A DNA stretch of 64,000 nucleotides. Source: Pipra filicauda (taxonomy: Eukaryota > Chordata > Aves > Passeriformes > Pipridae). The position numbers and the translations under genes were made by a program. Below the pieces are notes generated by a model, which did not search any database, was not told where the DNA came from, and saw nothing but the letters and a program-made list of their open reading frames with translations. Below are positions 27,040 through 40,885 of this stretch, in pieces; position 1 is the stretch's first letter, and each line of letters opens with the position of its first letter. Location: NCBI RefSeq assembly GCF_003945595.2, contig NW_024103441.1:868001-932000 (forward strand), written 5' to 3'.

Positions 27040-27330
27040 AGAGTCACCTTGAGCGGGGAGCGGCGGTGCCGGGGCCCGAGCGCTGCCCCCGCGTGGCAGC
27101 GGCCGCTCGGTGCCGGCCCCGGCTCCCCGCGCCCGGGGAAGGCGAGAACACGGCCGTTCCTCGGGCACGGTCACACCGGGAGTGCCAGCAGTGCCCAGCA
27201 CAGCCAACGGGTGGGACGCACCCGGGGCCGGCAGCGTCTGTGCTCGGTGAGAGGCTCGTTCAGTGTCTGCCCAGTGCCCGGGACAGAGCCAGGCTGAGGA
27301 GGAGGCAGGGGGGAGCTGGAAGGATGGCCC
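27040..27330. promoter_or_regulatory. Orphan CpG-rich patch in the intergenic interval
   Basis: About 250-290 bases of sharply elevated GC with frequent CpG, roughly 9 kb from the first island and 13.5 kb upstream of the CRB2 start codon. No recognised exon overlaps it. The open frames across it, on both strands, are Arg/Pro/Gly-rich composition artefacts. It may be an unannotated promoter (a distal CRB2 first exon or a non-coding RNA) or a CpG-rich enhancer. Confidence 0.4.
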
Positions 27331-30300
27331 TTCTTGATGTCTGGCTGAGGAAATGGGTAAGGACAGACCAACCTGTCAGACTGACTCACAGGATTAATCA
27401 TTTATCCACTGCCACTTCTCTAAATAGTTTGTCCTTATTTATGTATAATACACAACTAGGTGCTTAAAATGAAAGCTAGAAAATAGAAAACAAAAGCAAA
27501 TGGAAAGAAGCGAGTGGAGTTAAGGACAGAACACAGAGTCTTTGTACTCTTGCATCATTTGTGTATGTGCTCATTCATTATAGATCCACTGTAGGTAACA
27601 GTGGCAGAATTTGATATCATGATTAATGTTGATTAATGATACAATGATTAAAGTTGGCTTTTGTTTCCAAGGGACCTTACAGCCTGATTATATGACATTA
27701 TAAGAGTTGATTCATTTCTGTCCCTCACAAAAACGGTGGAGGTGTAAATATTGAACTAGAGTAGGAAAAACAGTCATAGTCATCAGAACAGTGAAAGTGC
27801 AGATCAGGTAAATGCCATACATTACAAAACCACTGATATGAAGGGCATTGTCTGTATTCTGTATTTAAACACTTGACATGAGATAAATTAGGTTTCATAG
27901 GTTTAAAGTACCTCTGGATTACATTATTCTTGAACAGCATTCAGCCTAAATAAAAGTACAGCAGGGTGTAGGAGCAAGTTTTTGCACACCAGCAATGTAA
28001 ATGTTCTCTTTTGAGGGGGCAGTGGGATTTCTGAGGTGTGTGAGACAGGTCCTTGCAGTGAGAAGGGTGTGCAGCATGTCCTGCAATTCCACTGAACTGG
28101 AGAGAACCTGTCCTGGAGCACATTCCTGGCTGGTCCTGGGGAGGAAGTGCTATTGCACAGTGCTGGTTCTTCCCACCAGGGTTCCTGCATGCCCTCTGCT
28201 CCATGCATAATTCAGGTGCAATACATAATTGAAGGACTATAAAGCCACGCTTACTTTCATGTATTTAAATTACTTGATGAGCCAGAGATGGTTTTTGCCT
28301 TGTCTGTGCTTTTGCTTTGCCTTCCTGTGTAGTTTGTTGGAACAGTGAGGATCAGAGCCCAGTGAGTCAGCAGCTCCTGAGAACCACTACCAAGATGCTG
28401 TTCAGAACCAGCTGTCAGTATTATACTAGGAAAAAGTATAAGTATGTAACAAAATCTAATTAATTTGCAGTATCAGATTTCACTTCCTCTGTTAGCAACA
28501 TCTCCATAAAGTAAAGCCTTTTCAAAGGAGAAAACCCTAACTTCTGAAGGGTACAGATCTCACAGTAGCAGGAAAAAACTCTGCCTGGGATGGCCTAGAC
28601 TGTCATAGTTCCTAGGAATGGTGTCTGTGTAGTACCTGAGTGTCTGTGATGTGTTTTCTCATACAGGTCTGCAAAAAAGAGTGGCTTGCACATGGAATTA
28701 AAAGGGGAAAAAAATCAGTCTGGCATCTTGAACTTTCTCACTGTTCCTTTCTGTTCTGGATTCCTTCTCTTTAGAGCAGTAGTTTGTGCCTGGATGACAG
28801 GATGGTATTTCCAGTATTTCCAGGGCTGTAATTGCTCTGTGTGGAAAGCATTGCTGAGGTGCTCTGGGCCTTTGTGTTTCAATCACTGGATGGGTAACAT
28901 TTTATATGTTTAATCACCGTCAAGCAGAGTTTGGATCCAAGCTATTTAGAGCAACTGTCTGTGCTATTGCAACCCACTCAGGGCCCTGAGGGAGAACTAA
29001 GAACAGAGAGAAGGCTCAGATTTCTTTGAGCAATTCAGTATTGCCCAATACTTTGGTTTGTTATGGCTGCTGGGTTATGGGATGGAGAAGTGTTGGGGTG
29101 ATCTGTTCAGAGAACATGGTGTTAAAAGAGATCTGCTTAGAGATTCAGGAAAATGCTGCTGCTTTCTGCTCTGAGCACCAGAACTGTGAAACATAACTTA
29201 TGTTGAGCATGAGGCAGAGATCAATATCTGAAACCTTCTTCAAAAACAGAATTGAAAGCTAATGTCCTTCTACAGCTCGTGGCAGGAAGAGCCTCTTCTT
29301 TAGTTGAACATTTTACCATTTACAGCAATGTTAATCTCCTGGCAAAAAAAAGACTAAATTGTAACATCTCCAAACCCTCTTTTTATAGGTAAGACAGTGT
29401 GTCCCTCAAAATCCATACTGCTCAGCTAAACCAGGCTAGGTTTGCTTTGCTAACCTCTGTGATGGGGACACACAGTCTTTGATAGTCCATATTAAACCTT
29501 TTCCATTTTATATTGATAACATTTAGTTCCTTCCACTTATGGGATATTCTTCTCTTCTGTACTTTCCCCATTTCCCCCCCCCAGAAACAAAGAACCCAAA
29601 GCATCCCTTTGTCACTTGGCACCTCTGGAGAGCTCCACTGCTCAGAGTTTGCATGAATGCTCCTGCAGGCAGTGTAATTCCAGGGCTGATTCCCACCCCA
29701 CGCCCTGGGTCTGCTGGGGCACTGCTGCAGCCCTGCCCAGTTCAGGACCTGCCTTGTGGCTCCCCAGCCCTCCCTTGGGGGCTGTCAGCCCCCCTGGCTC
29801 TGGGGTTATGTACCTGTGCTTATCCCAACCTGCAGTGATTGAGGCATTCTTCTGACAGGTCACTACAGGATTTCACAGCACGAGGATCTCCAGCAGAGGG
29901 GCTCTCACTTTATTCTTTTTTTCTGTTTCACACTTTGTTATGACACCTCCATCTGTTTGCTGTTCTGTGCTTGTATTGTTGCTGTGGAAAAGTAAAATGC
30001 AACCACATCTTTTCTTCTCTCTAATGACAGGACAGATGACATAAAAGTTCCCTCAAAGCTTGCATTGTCTTGTGTTTTCAACTCACTGGACAGATGTCAT
30101 TCAGGACTTACACCCTCTCTCCATAGTTCTTCTGACCTTTGGCAATCTAATGACTGTCACAACCTGCTGACATGTGGAAGGACTGAGCTCCCTGGGAGCA
30201 TGTTCTCCGTGGGCCTGAACCAAAAGCCTGCTGTAATTGCTGGCTGTCTTTAATTACTTTGGGCTTTGAGTCAGATGTAAGTGTAGAAGGCACATAGTAA

Positions 30301-33300
30301 TTAGTGATCTCTCTGGCTGCTGCTGGCACTCTGACTGCTACCTGTTGTCCCATGAATAGCCCCTGAACTAGGATGAATCCACCTGCTTCTCTGCTCCTGC
30401 ACTGTATTTCTCCATTAACTGATAGCTGCAGTTATGATCCAACATTGTCTAATGCAGTAAAAGCCTGAAATTGGGAAAATGTGCAGTCTGACAGGAAAAT
30501 GTGAGCCTGCCAACATGGTGCCTTGCTTCAGCCCCTCCCCTGCTTCGGGAGCAGTTGTGCTGTAGAGGAACAAGCTGGGGAGCACTGAGGAAATGCAGGT
30601 GAAAGGTCCAGGGTGCTGGAACTGAGAGACTGAGGCAGGTACAGAAAAAGCCCTCTGTGTGCCCATGAATTTGCACTGCCTTGCCCTGCATCTCTGTTCC
30701 TCAGCAGCAGGGACTGATCATAATGGTTCTGCGGTGATGGAGAATTCTGAGCATTCTGTTTCCCAAAGAGGATCCTTAAAGACTGTTGTGTGGATTGGGG
30801 AATGTTTTCCTTTCCGTGTAGTGGCTGTAATTGTTTCTGAGCTGCCTTTACCTGAGCACTTGCCATTAGCTGAAGCACTGGCAGTGGCTCAGTGAGTCCT
30901 CCTGCTCGTGGCAGCTGCTGGGGGAGCTCTGTGGCTGCGGTTGCAGGGCAGAGTGAAGGCCCAGCACGCTCTGGGGACTGTGCTGGGAGGAGCTGGGGAG
31001 CAGCAGGGCCCCCTGACCTGTGGCAGTGCAGCAGCACGGCTGGGCCTGCTCCCTGTGTGGGGCTGTGTGAGGGAGGGAAGGGTTTGTGGGGAGGGACAGG
31101 CGTGGCTGTTGTGTTTAGCATCCTTCTCTTCAGCACTTCTCTTTGCAAAGAACTCTGAGTTCTTCATGTCACGATTGGTTTTGTGCCTTGTTAACTGTGA
31201 GTCTCTCTGCCAGTGGGCACAATGACCGTGCTCTGTTGTGCTCAGCATTATCTCTGTTGTGGTTTGGTTTTCAGGATATGAGTTTGTTTTCCTCCCCATC
31301 TGATGGTGGCATAGTGGGGCACGATGGGGAGGGGTCGTTAAGGGCTGAGTCCATAGATCTTTCTGCAGCAGTTGATGCTCAGTTGCCTGAGCTGCCAGTC
31401 CTTCCCGTAGGCTGCTCCTGGAGCAGGGCTCTCTGGAAAGGCACTGCCCGAGGAAAGGTGCCGTGTTTCCTGTCTGTAGTACCTTGAAAGGAGTACACTG
31501 CTCTTACATTGCTACTGAGCAGCATAATTCAAAGCATTCTATGAAAAGTGTAATGGTCAGAGCAGACACCATAACAACTCCATCAAATATTGATAAAGTA
31601 GGATTATTAATTAGAGCAGGGGTGTAGGATTAAAACGTCCCTCGAGTTGCATTCCCCGTTTGATGCGAGAGTGTGGTTTTGTGGTCAGAGAGTGGGAAGC
31701 TCCGGATAGCTGGAATCTTTTCTTGTCATCTCTTCAGTGTGTTTGCTTAATGTCCTTCGTGGTTCAAGGGATATATAATGCTGTTGACCAGAGTTCACAG
31801 AATTCTGATATGCTGCTATGGTGGCACTGCTGGGACTGAACTTCACAGGGATCTCTCTGTTAGTGTAGCTTAGGCTGATTTGTAGCTCATAAAAAAGAAA
31901 AACACCTCTGAACCAGCTGATAATTTGCAGTCCTGTTGTCCTGGAACCTCATTCTCCCTCAAAGAGCTGCATGTCTTTGTGAGAGGCTGAAAACGCTGGA
32001 TCTGTTCCGTGGAGCAGGGAACGTGTTCCTCTGGACCACTTGGCCCTCGTGTGCAGTGCAGGGATAACACTTTGCTTTCCACGGTGTGTGTAGTGCTGAA
32101 CTAAACAGATATCAGAGCAGAGAATGAATTGAATTTCCAGTTACACAGCCCCTGTATAAAACGGGGCTTTCAATGTCTCCCACTTGACAGGGACACTGCA
32201 GGTTAGCAAAGAGACTTCCTTTCAGAACAAAGGCCTGATCTGCATCACTGATAACAACTGAGGTCATTAAAATAGAAAGAATTTCCCTTTGAATTTCCTC
32301 TGAACAGTATCTGCTTTCTCTGCCTCACTGGTGGTAGCTTTCCCCACAGTTCTGGTCCATCAGGACAGTGCAGTAAGGATTTATTTTCCTCTTTGGGTTC
32401 TTCCCAGTTCCAATATTCTACCTAGCACAAATGGTTTAGACCTGTTACAATCATAGCAGTTCTGTAAATTCATTCTCCCATTCCTGTGCACAGAGAGTGT
32501 GTTCTTGGGTCCCTCAGTGTCTGTAGCAGCAGTTTAACATCCCAAGGCTTTTTTAGCTGATAAAACTCTCCAATCTAAATCTCATCTTCTCTTTTTCTTG
32601 TTTTCCCCCTTCCCCTTCGGAGTGTTTCCCTGCTCTCTCCAGAGCCATTAGATGCTCTGACTGTGCACTTCACGAGATCAATATGCTTTTGGTATTCAGT
32701 GGCATTATCATTCTGAGGCTGTAGGACTGGTATGTATTCATCCTATTAACATCTGCTCAGAATTCCCCACATCCCAGCCCCGCTCCCAGAGAACGACCGT
32801 GTTGTCCTTGCTCGGGCTCTGTGCGTGGATGTGACACCTGGCTTATTGTCACACAGATTCCATTTCCCTCCTCACTCTGCTATGACCTTATTTCACCCCT
32901 GGAAGCTCAGTTTGGGCTGGAGATGGATGGGTGAATTGTGTCCTCTGCTGCCGTGGCAATTCCTGTGTGTTACTGCCTGAAGTTATTTAGTCCCTGCATT
33001 GAAGGAGCCAGTTCTGCTCCAACGGGGAGATTCCATCAGCCCACAAGGATGTGCCTGTAATCGGAGCACCACCTCTGTAAAGCAATAGGAAAAGACAAGA
33101 GTCTGCTGGGCAGACTGAGCAAATCACTGCCCTCATGGCTGCTGTGACGGGGCATTATGAATTTTAAAGTCATGGACCGAGGATGAACTGTGGCTGTGCC
33201 TTCAGTGGTAACTCCAGGGGATACTGGATAGTAGGAATACAAAGTGTCAGCCCTATGGTTGTAACAGAAATTGCCAGTAGGGTTAAGTTACCAGGGGAAG

Positions 33301-36300
33301 AAAAGCAGGACTTGGAGTTAAGTGTGTATCAGTGTGGAAGTTAATAGCCAGGAGGGGGATTCACTGTTTAAAACTCCTGGCTGAAGGTCACAACCTCTCA
33401 GTGAATGGCAAGAAACTGTTTCAAGGGGGAACACAATGTGTTGACATTCCTGGCTTTCTCCTGTGCGTTTTGGTTGCTTTTGCTTTCACATTCCTCCCAA
33501 AAGTTGGTTGCTATAAAAAGAGGCGCTGGATCATTGACATGCAATGTGCACTCTCAAAGATTACTGAAGTTTAACTCTGACTAACAAAATAAAATTAAAT
33601 GTAATCATTTGCTCATTCAAGGTTTAGGGGAAATGGCTGTATGAGTCTGCAAGCTAAAAGAGGAAATGTTGTAACAGCCCGTGCAGGACTGTAAGTTGAC
33701 TTTTTACCTTTCTAAGTGAAATGAAGCTGTGAAGTCTCAGAAATACTGGGTACTGGTTTATCTCCATTGTCTGGCCTGAATCAAAGGAAATACAGAGACC
33801 AAGGGAACCTGTGTTTAACAAGCTCTACAGGGAGGCAGAAATGGAATTGAAGACATTTGCATTTAGTCTCATATAGGACAGGTGACAGTGGTTTGTCATT
33901 TTCTCAGAGCACACGCACACACACACACATATCTAAAGAGATTTCCTTGCTTCTTGGGTTCTGTTTTCTCCAGTGTTTGCCATACTGACCTCCTGGGAGG
34001 TGACACTGGCAGAAAGTCCCTCGGTTCAGAGTCGTGCATTAAAAAGGGGTAAGGATCAAATGGAGGTTAAATCTTCAGGCAAAGATTTTCTTTGACAGTC
34101 ACTGGCAGGCCCTGGTGAAGCTCCTGTGCCTCTCTGAAGGTGCAGGTCAGCAGAGCTAAAGATGTGGAGATCGATTCCCACCACGGAGGGAGGCTGGGTT
34201 TCTGCAGCTGCTCCGTGATTGTGGGAAGCTCAGCCATCTGTACTTTGGCTTCCCTTCTGGTCCCAGAGACAACAAAGGGAATTTTCCCCCAGTCCTGTAA
34301 TAGAGAAGGACCTAAAGCTGAGCTGGAAGCAAAAAGGTCCATCCTTTGCCCCAGGAGTGTAGCTAGGCTGGCATATGGAGTCCCTCCCAAAGCTAATGAG
34401 AATTACATTGTCAGGTTTGGGACTTCTGTCTCATAAAGCACTCAAGCATAATAAATGATGCTGACACACTGGCCTTGGCACGGAAAACATCTTTAAATAT
34501 ACAGGATGCTCCTTCTTCCTGGGATATATAAGGTTGGTTTAGATGCAGGGGAATTTCTTGGGGAGAAAATGGATAGTGTTCCAATAAGCTGTCAATTATG
34601 ATTCCTTCCAGAAATGATACATATAGTTGGGGAATGGCAAGGCTGGATTGGCATTAGACAGATGGTTTAAAGTATTATAACTCTTCTAGGTTTTTTTTCC
34701 CCGTAGTTCTTGGGAAGTTTCTGGATCCATCCACTTCAATATTTTGTATACAACCTCATAATAAGCCTTCATTTTTCTTTTTTTCCAAAGGCCATGGGGC
34801 AGATTTTTTTTTCTGACATATTGATGAGCTCCTGTGCACGTTCAGCACAGGGTGAGCAGAGCTGGAGATTCAAGCTTTTGTGTGGCAGATCAATATCCCC
34901 TCTGACAGAAGCCCAGCAGGAGCTCGGTTTGCCTGCTGTTGTGAGACATGAAGTAGAAAATGTGCATAAACCACACTGCCTAAGAGAAGTGCAGCAGAGC
35001 TTATCTCAGGCCTTGTCTCTGGTCCAGCCCTTGTCTCTGGTCCAGTTCTGCAGGCAGAAGCAAACAAGATATTAATTTGGAGACCATGAGAGCAAGTTGC
35101 TGACACTTATGTGAAGACCTGTATTTGTCTTTCTCAGAGGTCTGTTAAGCAATCTGACAAATGGATGGTGATGGAAACACCAGGATTCAGCATCCCAGCA
35201 AAAAGAAGGGTCTGCCCACCTGGCAGCATGTGCTGTGGTGATCCCTGCCAGACCCTCTCATCCCAGGGAGAGCAGATCCAACAACTTGTGCACACCCAGC
35301 TTAGGTAGGGCCTTTTTTCTGGGGCCTTTGTGAAGCAGGAACAATTGACTCACACAGGAGCTTCCATCTGTGAAATACTTTTAGCTTAAAAGTTAACTGT
35401 GGAGATGTTTGCTCCCCTCTGTAAGGGGCAGTGGTTGTGCTGATACTGGTGTGAAACACGGCCTGGAAAGGCACGAGTGGGTGAACCCAAGGGATTGACA
35501 GGAGCTGGGCAATATCCCAGCTCTGAGTCAGGAGGTGGAACATGGGACTGTTCCTGTGCAGTTGTCCCTTGCCTTCGTACCAACAAACGTGCCTGGTTAG
35601 TTACCTGATTAGGTTTGGAGGTAGTGGGAGTATTTAGTGTTCATTAGGGTGCAGCTGCACAAAAGTGAGCCCCACATCCTTGGCTTCTTGGAGAAAATTA
35701 CTCATTCCTCAGTATTTGGCACATTCACGGTCTGCATCCATTTTCCTTCCTGCCACCTACTGTGGTGAGAGTGTCCAGTTTTCCCAGAGGCCTCATTAGG
35801 AGCAGACTGTGTGTGAAGCCTGTGAGAGAAAGCAGAGGTTGCAGCTGGAAGGAAAATGAGGCAGAGCTTGCTGATTTGTGCAGCGTTCAGAGGTGCCATT
35901 TCCATGGCAGAGACAGATGTCAGGCACAGGACTTTGGGGCTGAACTCATCCTCAGAGCTCCCAGCTCACGCGGTGCAGCTGGATGTGTTTGTCAGGTCCA
36001 GCATTCCCTGTTCTCCCACCCCCGTGTTTGGCCTTCACGGGATACAAACTTGCATGCTGAGGTTCCTTTGAGCCAGGCTGCGCTGCAGGGCAGCCTCTCC
36101 AGCCTCTCTCCCTCTGGCTCTGGCTGCCGGTTCCTTTGGTCCTGGCTGAGCATTTGGCTCTTCCCCGGAAGCCTCGCAGGCGCCCTGGGCACGGCCTGGC
36201 TCCAGGGCTCCAGCAGTGCAGACGTTTGCAGCAAACAGCTGCTAATTCAGCCCTTCCACGCTGGTTTGGGCTGGTGGAGAGAGAACTGCCCAGCGCTGCC

Positions 36301-39300
36301 CTCCAGTGGCTCCCCTGAGCTCACACTGACAAGCAATATTTACAAACATGTTGGGTCATCTGGGACAAAAACAGCAGCAAAAGGGCCCCTCGCAATGGTA
36401 AGCACGTCTTCAAAACATTCTCGGATCCTGGCAATGTATTGGGCATATCCTTCCTGCTATAACATTTTACTGCAGAAAACCTTGCCTGGGACCCTTTTTA
36501 CGCTGTTTCAGCTTCTTCCTGTAGGCTGATCAACATTCCCATCTTCCCATCTGCCAGAGAGGCCCCTTGGAAGGGATTCACCTCCCCTGTATGCAGGGGA
36601 GGAGAATCAAAGGGGCATGGAGCTGACCTGCAGCACACCAGGGGGATCTCACATAGATCAAAGGGTACATCCATGGTCAGAGCCTGGCTTCTGTGAGTTC
36701 CTTGGGAGATAACCCTGGCTTTTCCACAACCTGCTCCCTGTGTGGGTTGTCTGTGGGAGAGGAAGGCACAGGTGCTGTGCACGTATTGGATATCCCTGTT
36801 AAGGTCTTTACAATTTGCTCTTTTTTGGGGAGGACCCATGCAATGAAGATCTCTGCACAAGCAGCCAGTATTGCAAGGCAGGGGAGGTGATTTCAGGCCT
36901 CAGGCAAACCTGTTTGAATTTGGTCTTTTCAAATCCTAGCCTTTGACCTCCCACAGTCTGCATGCAAAACTGGGAATTCTCTGAGCAATTGCTGGTGGTA
37001 GGATTAGAGAAAGTTCTGCTAAGATGTCATTTCTCTGCTGAAGTCGTTGTGGGACCTCCCTGCTCTGCCTTGCCAGGCCTGTTGTTCCACTGCCGTTGCC
37101 TGGGACAGACCATATGCTCAGCACTCTCATTTATCAGGCAGCATCATTTCCTTGCCAGCACTTCTGATTAGCAATGATAGGAAACTTAATTTACTGTGTC
37201 TAAAAAGCACAGCTAGGATGTCTCAAGACTGGAAATTTTGTGTGATTTTGCCAAGGTTTAACAGCAACTCTTAAGTTTTGACTCCCAGCCCGAGCTCTTG
37301 CTGGGCTGTGCCGCCGGGGTGTTGCAATAGGCCTTGCAGTGTTCCCTGGGCTGCTGGCTCGGCCCTGCAGCACCTCGGGGTGTGTCCACAGCTCTGGATC
37401 CTCTTCCCAACTCTCCTGTGCTCACACGGGCCGGAGCTGCCTTCGGCGGTGCAGAAGGGACATCTAGTGGTGACCTGATGGGAGAGTGGGGACCGTGCGT
37501 GTTCAGGGCTTTGGGGATCAGTTTCGAGTTGGAGATTGGGCCCTGGGGAACCCTCAAGCATTAGATCACCAGACTGTACTTGAACTTTCAGGTCACAGAA
37601 TTGGCCTTTGAGTCTGGAAACTTGAAACTCCAAAACCTGACATTTTTAAAAACAGGCACTTTTCAGCAGGCCTGGCACTTCTCAGCAGTGACTGAAAGCA
37701 GGAGTGAACTGAAGCAGTCAGGTTTTGCACACAGTTTTTGAGTGGAAGTTTTTTTTTTTACTAACTCAGCTTCCCAAGTCTGCAACAACTGTTAGTATGG
37801 ACTCTTTTGTGTATGGTTGTGCCCAATGACCCGTGGAGGACAAAGCTGGAGGAAATAATCATGATTCTGATGCTGTTGGGTTGCATTGTTCAGTGCAGTG
37901 CAGTAGATCTGTGTTCAGGGGTTCCAGAAGGAGGTGAGGAGGGAAGGTGAGGCTCTGTCCTCTGGGGCTGCTGCAGGTGCACGTGACAGGAGGTAGGAAT
38001 GCCTTTATTCCTACCACTGATATTTCCCAGCCTGTCACACGTCTCTAGTATCCAATCTGGAGTATTAGGATTATTTTAAGCCCTGTGGGAGAAAGCTTGT
38101 GAAACTCATGCACGTGTACATTGTTCTTTGAATGCAAAGCACACACTTGCTGAGGTGCTTTCCTGCATGGTTCCCTCTGAACTGTTTGTAGACAGGTGTA
38201 TAGGACTGTTTCGTGACAAGTACACAAACCAATATAGAATAAGGAGACAGGAAGGTTCTGCTGAGCACCCCAGACCTACTTTCTCCTCTTCCTGCTTTTC
38301 CCCTAATCCCGCTTGCCCACTGCTGCCCCATTTCCATGGCATGCATTTCCGGCTTGCCAGGTTTCCTGCCCCGGGCTGAGAATAGAAGCCTCGCTGTTAT
38401 GCTGTCCTTAAGTCTCTGGTAATGAGTGTTACACCAGGAAAGCAGCTGTGGCCTTTGCCTCTAGTTTTAATACTATTTTAAAGAGCAGATTATGGTGACG
38501 TGGGCCGGCAGCGATGCGGAGGTAGCACAAACCATGACCAGTTTGGGGAAGGCTTTAGCAAGGATGACTAAGGACTTGGAGCTTATGCTTTAGATAACAA
38601 ATCCACCCAATTGTGCTCCTTTGGAAATGTAGTCAAGCCTAGCAAATTAGGGCCTTCACAGAGTTGCATTAGGGTTCTTTAATTGGACTAAGCTGGTTAA
38701 TACCCACATTGGCTTTTGTATGCCCAGGGGGTCCAGCACAGGAATGGTTTGCCATTTATGCTGGCAAATCTTGTAAAATTGCAACCATGAATGTTGAAAG
38801 AATTCAGTTCTAATGTCCTCACAGGCAGACACTGGGTTGATTATTATAAGGCAGTTGGATGTAGGTGTTTTGCCTTCCCTGAGTCTGGCTGGTGTGCCCC
38901 AAGTCAGGGCTCTGTCCAGGCTTTGGGGTGTTGCAGACCACAGGAACAGCAGAGCTCCCACAGCTCTGTGGGAGGACCTGCACCTTCCACCTGTGGGGGT
39001 TTGTTACACTGATGCTGTTTTATGACAGCTGAGCATATCCTTCCTGTAGTCACAGGAGCCATAAATTCCCATGGATAGCTGTGTTTTCCAAGTGTTGTGA
39101 AGTGTTGCTCGGGTTGACTTCCAGCAGTGCCTGGCTCCAGCTGAGGAGGAACGGTGGTTTGTTGAGTGTTAATTGTGCAGTGATTCATAGGTGTTTGCTG
39201 GGATTTGGAAAAGGTGAGTTGTTGGGAGCATAATCCACACAGGTGAGGCAAAAATATTCTGAGCAGAAAGACTGTGCACATGTCAGTGTTTGGTTATGTC

Positions 39301-40379
39301 CCCTGACAGCAAAAGGAGAGTCTGAGGAGACACAAATGAGCTCCAGATGGTTGTGGTGACTGGCAAGAAACTAATACTGAGCCTGATCTTGAGAAAACAA
39401 ACTGAAGACACCAGAGATGAAAGTGGGGGCAGGGTGGTCCAGATAAGGTTGATAACACATGATATATCATCTTTAGAGCATTCTAAGGCAGCACAGTGAG
39501 ATGAACCATTTGTTCCTGAACTGCAGAGTTTGGGTGGTGAAAAGGCTCTTGCTGTGGCTGTTCTACTTCTGCACTGAAGGTAAAAACCCTGCAGTAACTT
39601 TCCCATTTCCCTGCACACATTCCACCAGCCTCTGCTGCCCTGCAGGATACTGGAGAATACAAATTACTCACTGTAGGATTGCTCCTGTTTTCCTCATGTG
39701 CAGCCTGGCTCTGGCTGCACCAGTTCCTTGCCATCTTGCATACTTCTTGTTTAAACTAGGAATTTGTCTGGCATCTTACCTGCCTTCTATTTTTAGCTGT
39801 CAGTGAAGGGTGAGGCAATGAACGTAATTCTCATTACAGTTGGTTTAATCCAATTGTGATGTGGATTTAGAGGTGCTTAGGAGGTCTCAGCTGAGTGTGG
39901 ACTCTGTCCTTTTCCAGTTACTCTCAGGAAACAGTGCTCACTGATAACTTTTTCCACTTCTCAAACTAAACCCGTGCATCCAGCAGTGGTGGTGTGATTT
40001 GGTGCCTGTGTTATGCAGGTACCTGTGCTGATCTCTGTGACTGTTCCTTACCTGGGAAGAGGGTTCCTGTACACGTTGTGAGTTCATCTGTCCTGTGGGA
40101 TCATCATCTCATGCTGAGACAGCAGTAAAGACTAATGTGGGCTGGCCCTGCTTTTTGGGGTTAACAGAGCGCTTTTGTCTTATTTCTCTTTGAGCAAAGC
40201 AGCCTCTCTCAGAGAGCTGCGGTCGATCCTCCTCTGGAATTTGTAAATATGGGCTGATACAGAACCTGCATCCTGCAAACAGCCCGTGTCCAGACAGCTC
40301 TGAGGTGCTCTCACGGCCGTGGGGGAGACACCAGGCGTGGTTTCTGCATTATACAGGGGCAGTTCAAAAAGCAGATGAA
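27331..40379. other. Intergenic sequence upstream of CRB2
   Basis: No supported coding gene on either strand. At 27612-27660 there is a run of homeodomain-type cores (ATTAATGTTGATTAATGATA, then ATGATTAAAG). A 255-codon open frame at 35762-36529 and a 206-codon one at 30528-31148 (minus) resemble nothing known and lack splice or promoter support. Otherwise I see only short simple repeats. Confidence 0.5.
33910..33930. repeat. CA microsatellite
   Basis: About ten CA units with one CG interruption, in the intergenic interval. Confidence 0.9.
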
Positions 40380-40885
40380 AAAACCCCACCCCAGTTTTGT
40401 TTCCGCCCAGCCCCGTCCCGGTGCCCCGGGGCGATCCCGTCCGTGCGATCCAGGCAGCGTTTTCGCGGCGCTCCCGAGCACGAGGGCGGCTCGCGCTGCC
40501 GGGACTCTGTCCACGGGGTTGGTGCTGGTCCCAGTAAGGGTTAGGGCTGGTCCCAGTAAGGGTTAGGGCTGGTCCCGGTAAGGGTTAGTGCCGATCCCAA
40601 TAAGGGGGAGCGCTGGTCCCAGCCCAGGTTAGTGCCGGTCCCAGCCCAGGTTAGTGCCGGTCCCAGCCTGGGTTAGTGCTGGTCCCAGCCTGGGTTGGTG
40701 CCGGTCCCAGTAAGGACTAGGGCTGGTCCCAGTAAGGGTTAGTGCCGGTCCCAGCCCGGCATGGAGCGAGAGCCCGGCCTGGGCACAGTCCGCCCCTGCC
40801 CGTGATGTGGGCACAGCACGGGGCTGCTGCGTTCCGGCTCCTGTCTCTCCCCGGAGGGTCTCGGAACAGCCACCCTTAGGCTGTC
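40380..40885 (+). promoter_or_regulatory. CRB2: CpG-rich CRB2 proximal promoter and 5' leader
   Basis: GC and CpG content rise sharply from about 40380 (for example TTTTCGCGGCGCTCCCGAGC near 40461) and remain high until the CRB2 signal-peptide exon. No good TATA box sits at an obvious distance from the start codon. A minisatellite occupies the middle of the block. The transcription start cannot be placed by eye, and an additional untranslated exon further upstream is possible. CRB2 function in neural and podocyte epithelia comes from the mammalian literature and is not encoded in anything I can read here. Confidence 0.55.
40527..40760 (+). repeat. 22-bp minisatellite with telomere-like GGGTTAGGG cores
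   Basis: About ten to eleven tandem copies of a 22-base unit, GGTCCCAGTAAGGGTTAGGG plus CT. The first two copies start at 40527 and 40549. Later copies diverge, with CAGCCCAGGTTAGTGCC and CAGCCTGGGTTAGTGCT variants. The early units carry AAGGGTTAGGG, which overlaps the vertebrate telomere hexamer. The array ends about 125 bases before the CRB2 ATG, so it lies in the promoter or the 5' untranslated leader. Confidence 0.9.

Noticed and set aside
35762..36529. 255-codon open frame upstream of CRB2
   Set aside because: Unrecognised sequence, no Kozak or splice support; probably chance in a moderately GC-rich interval.
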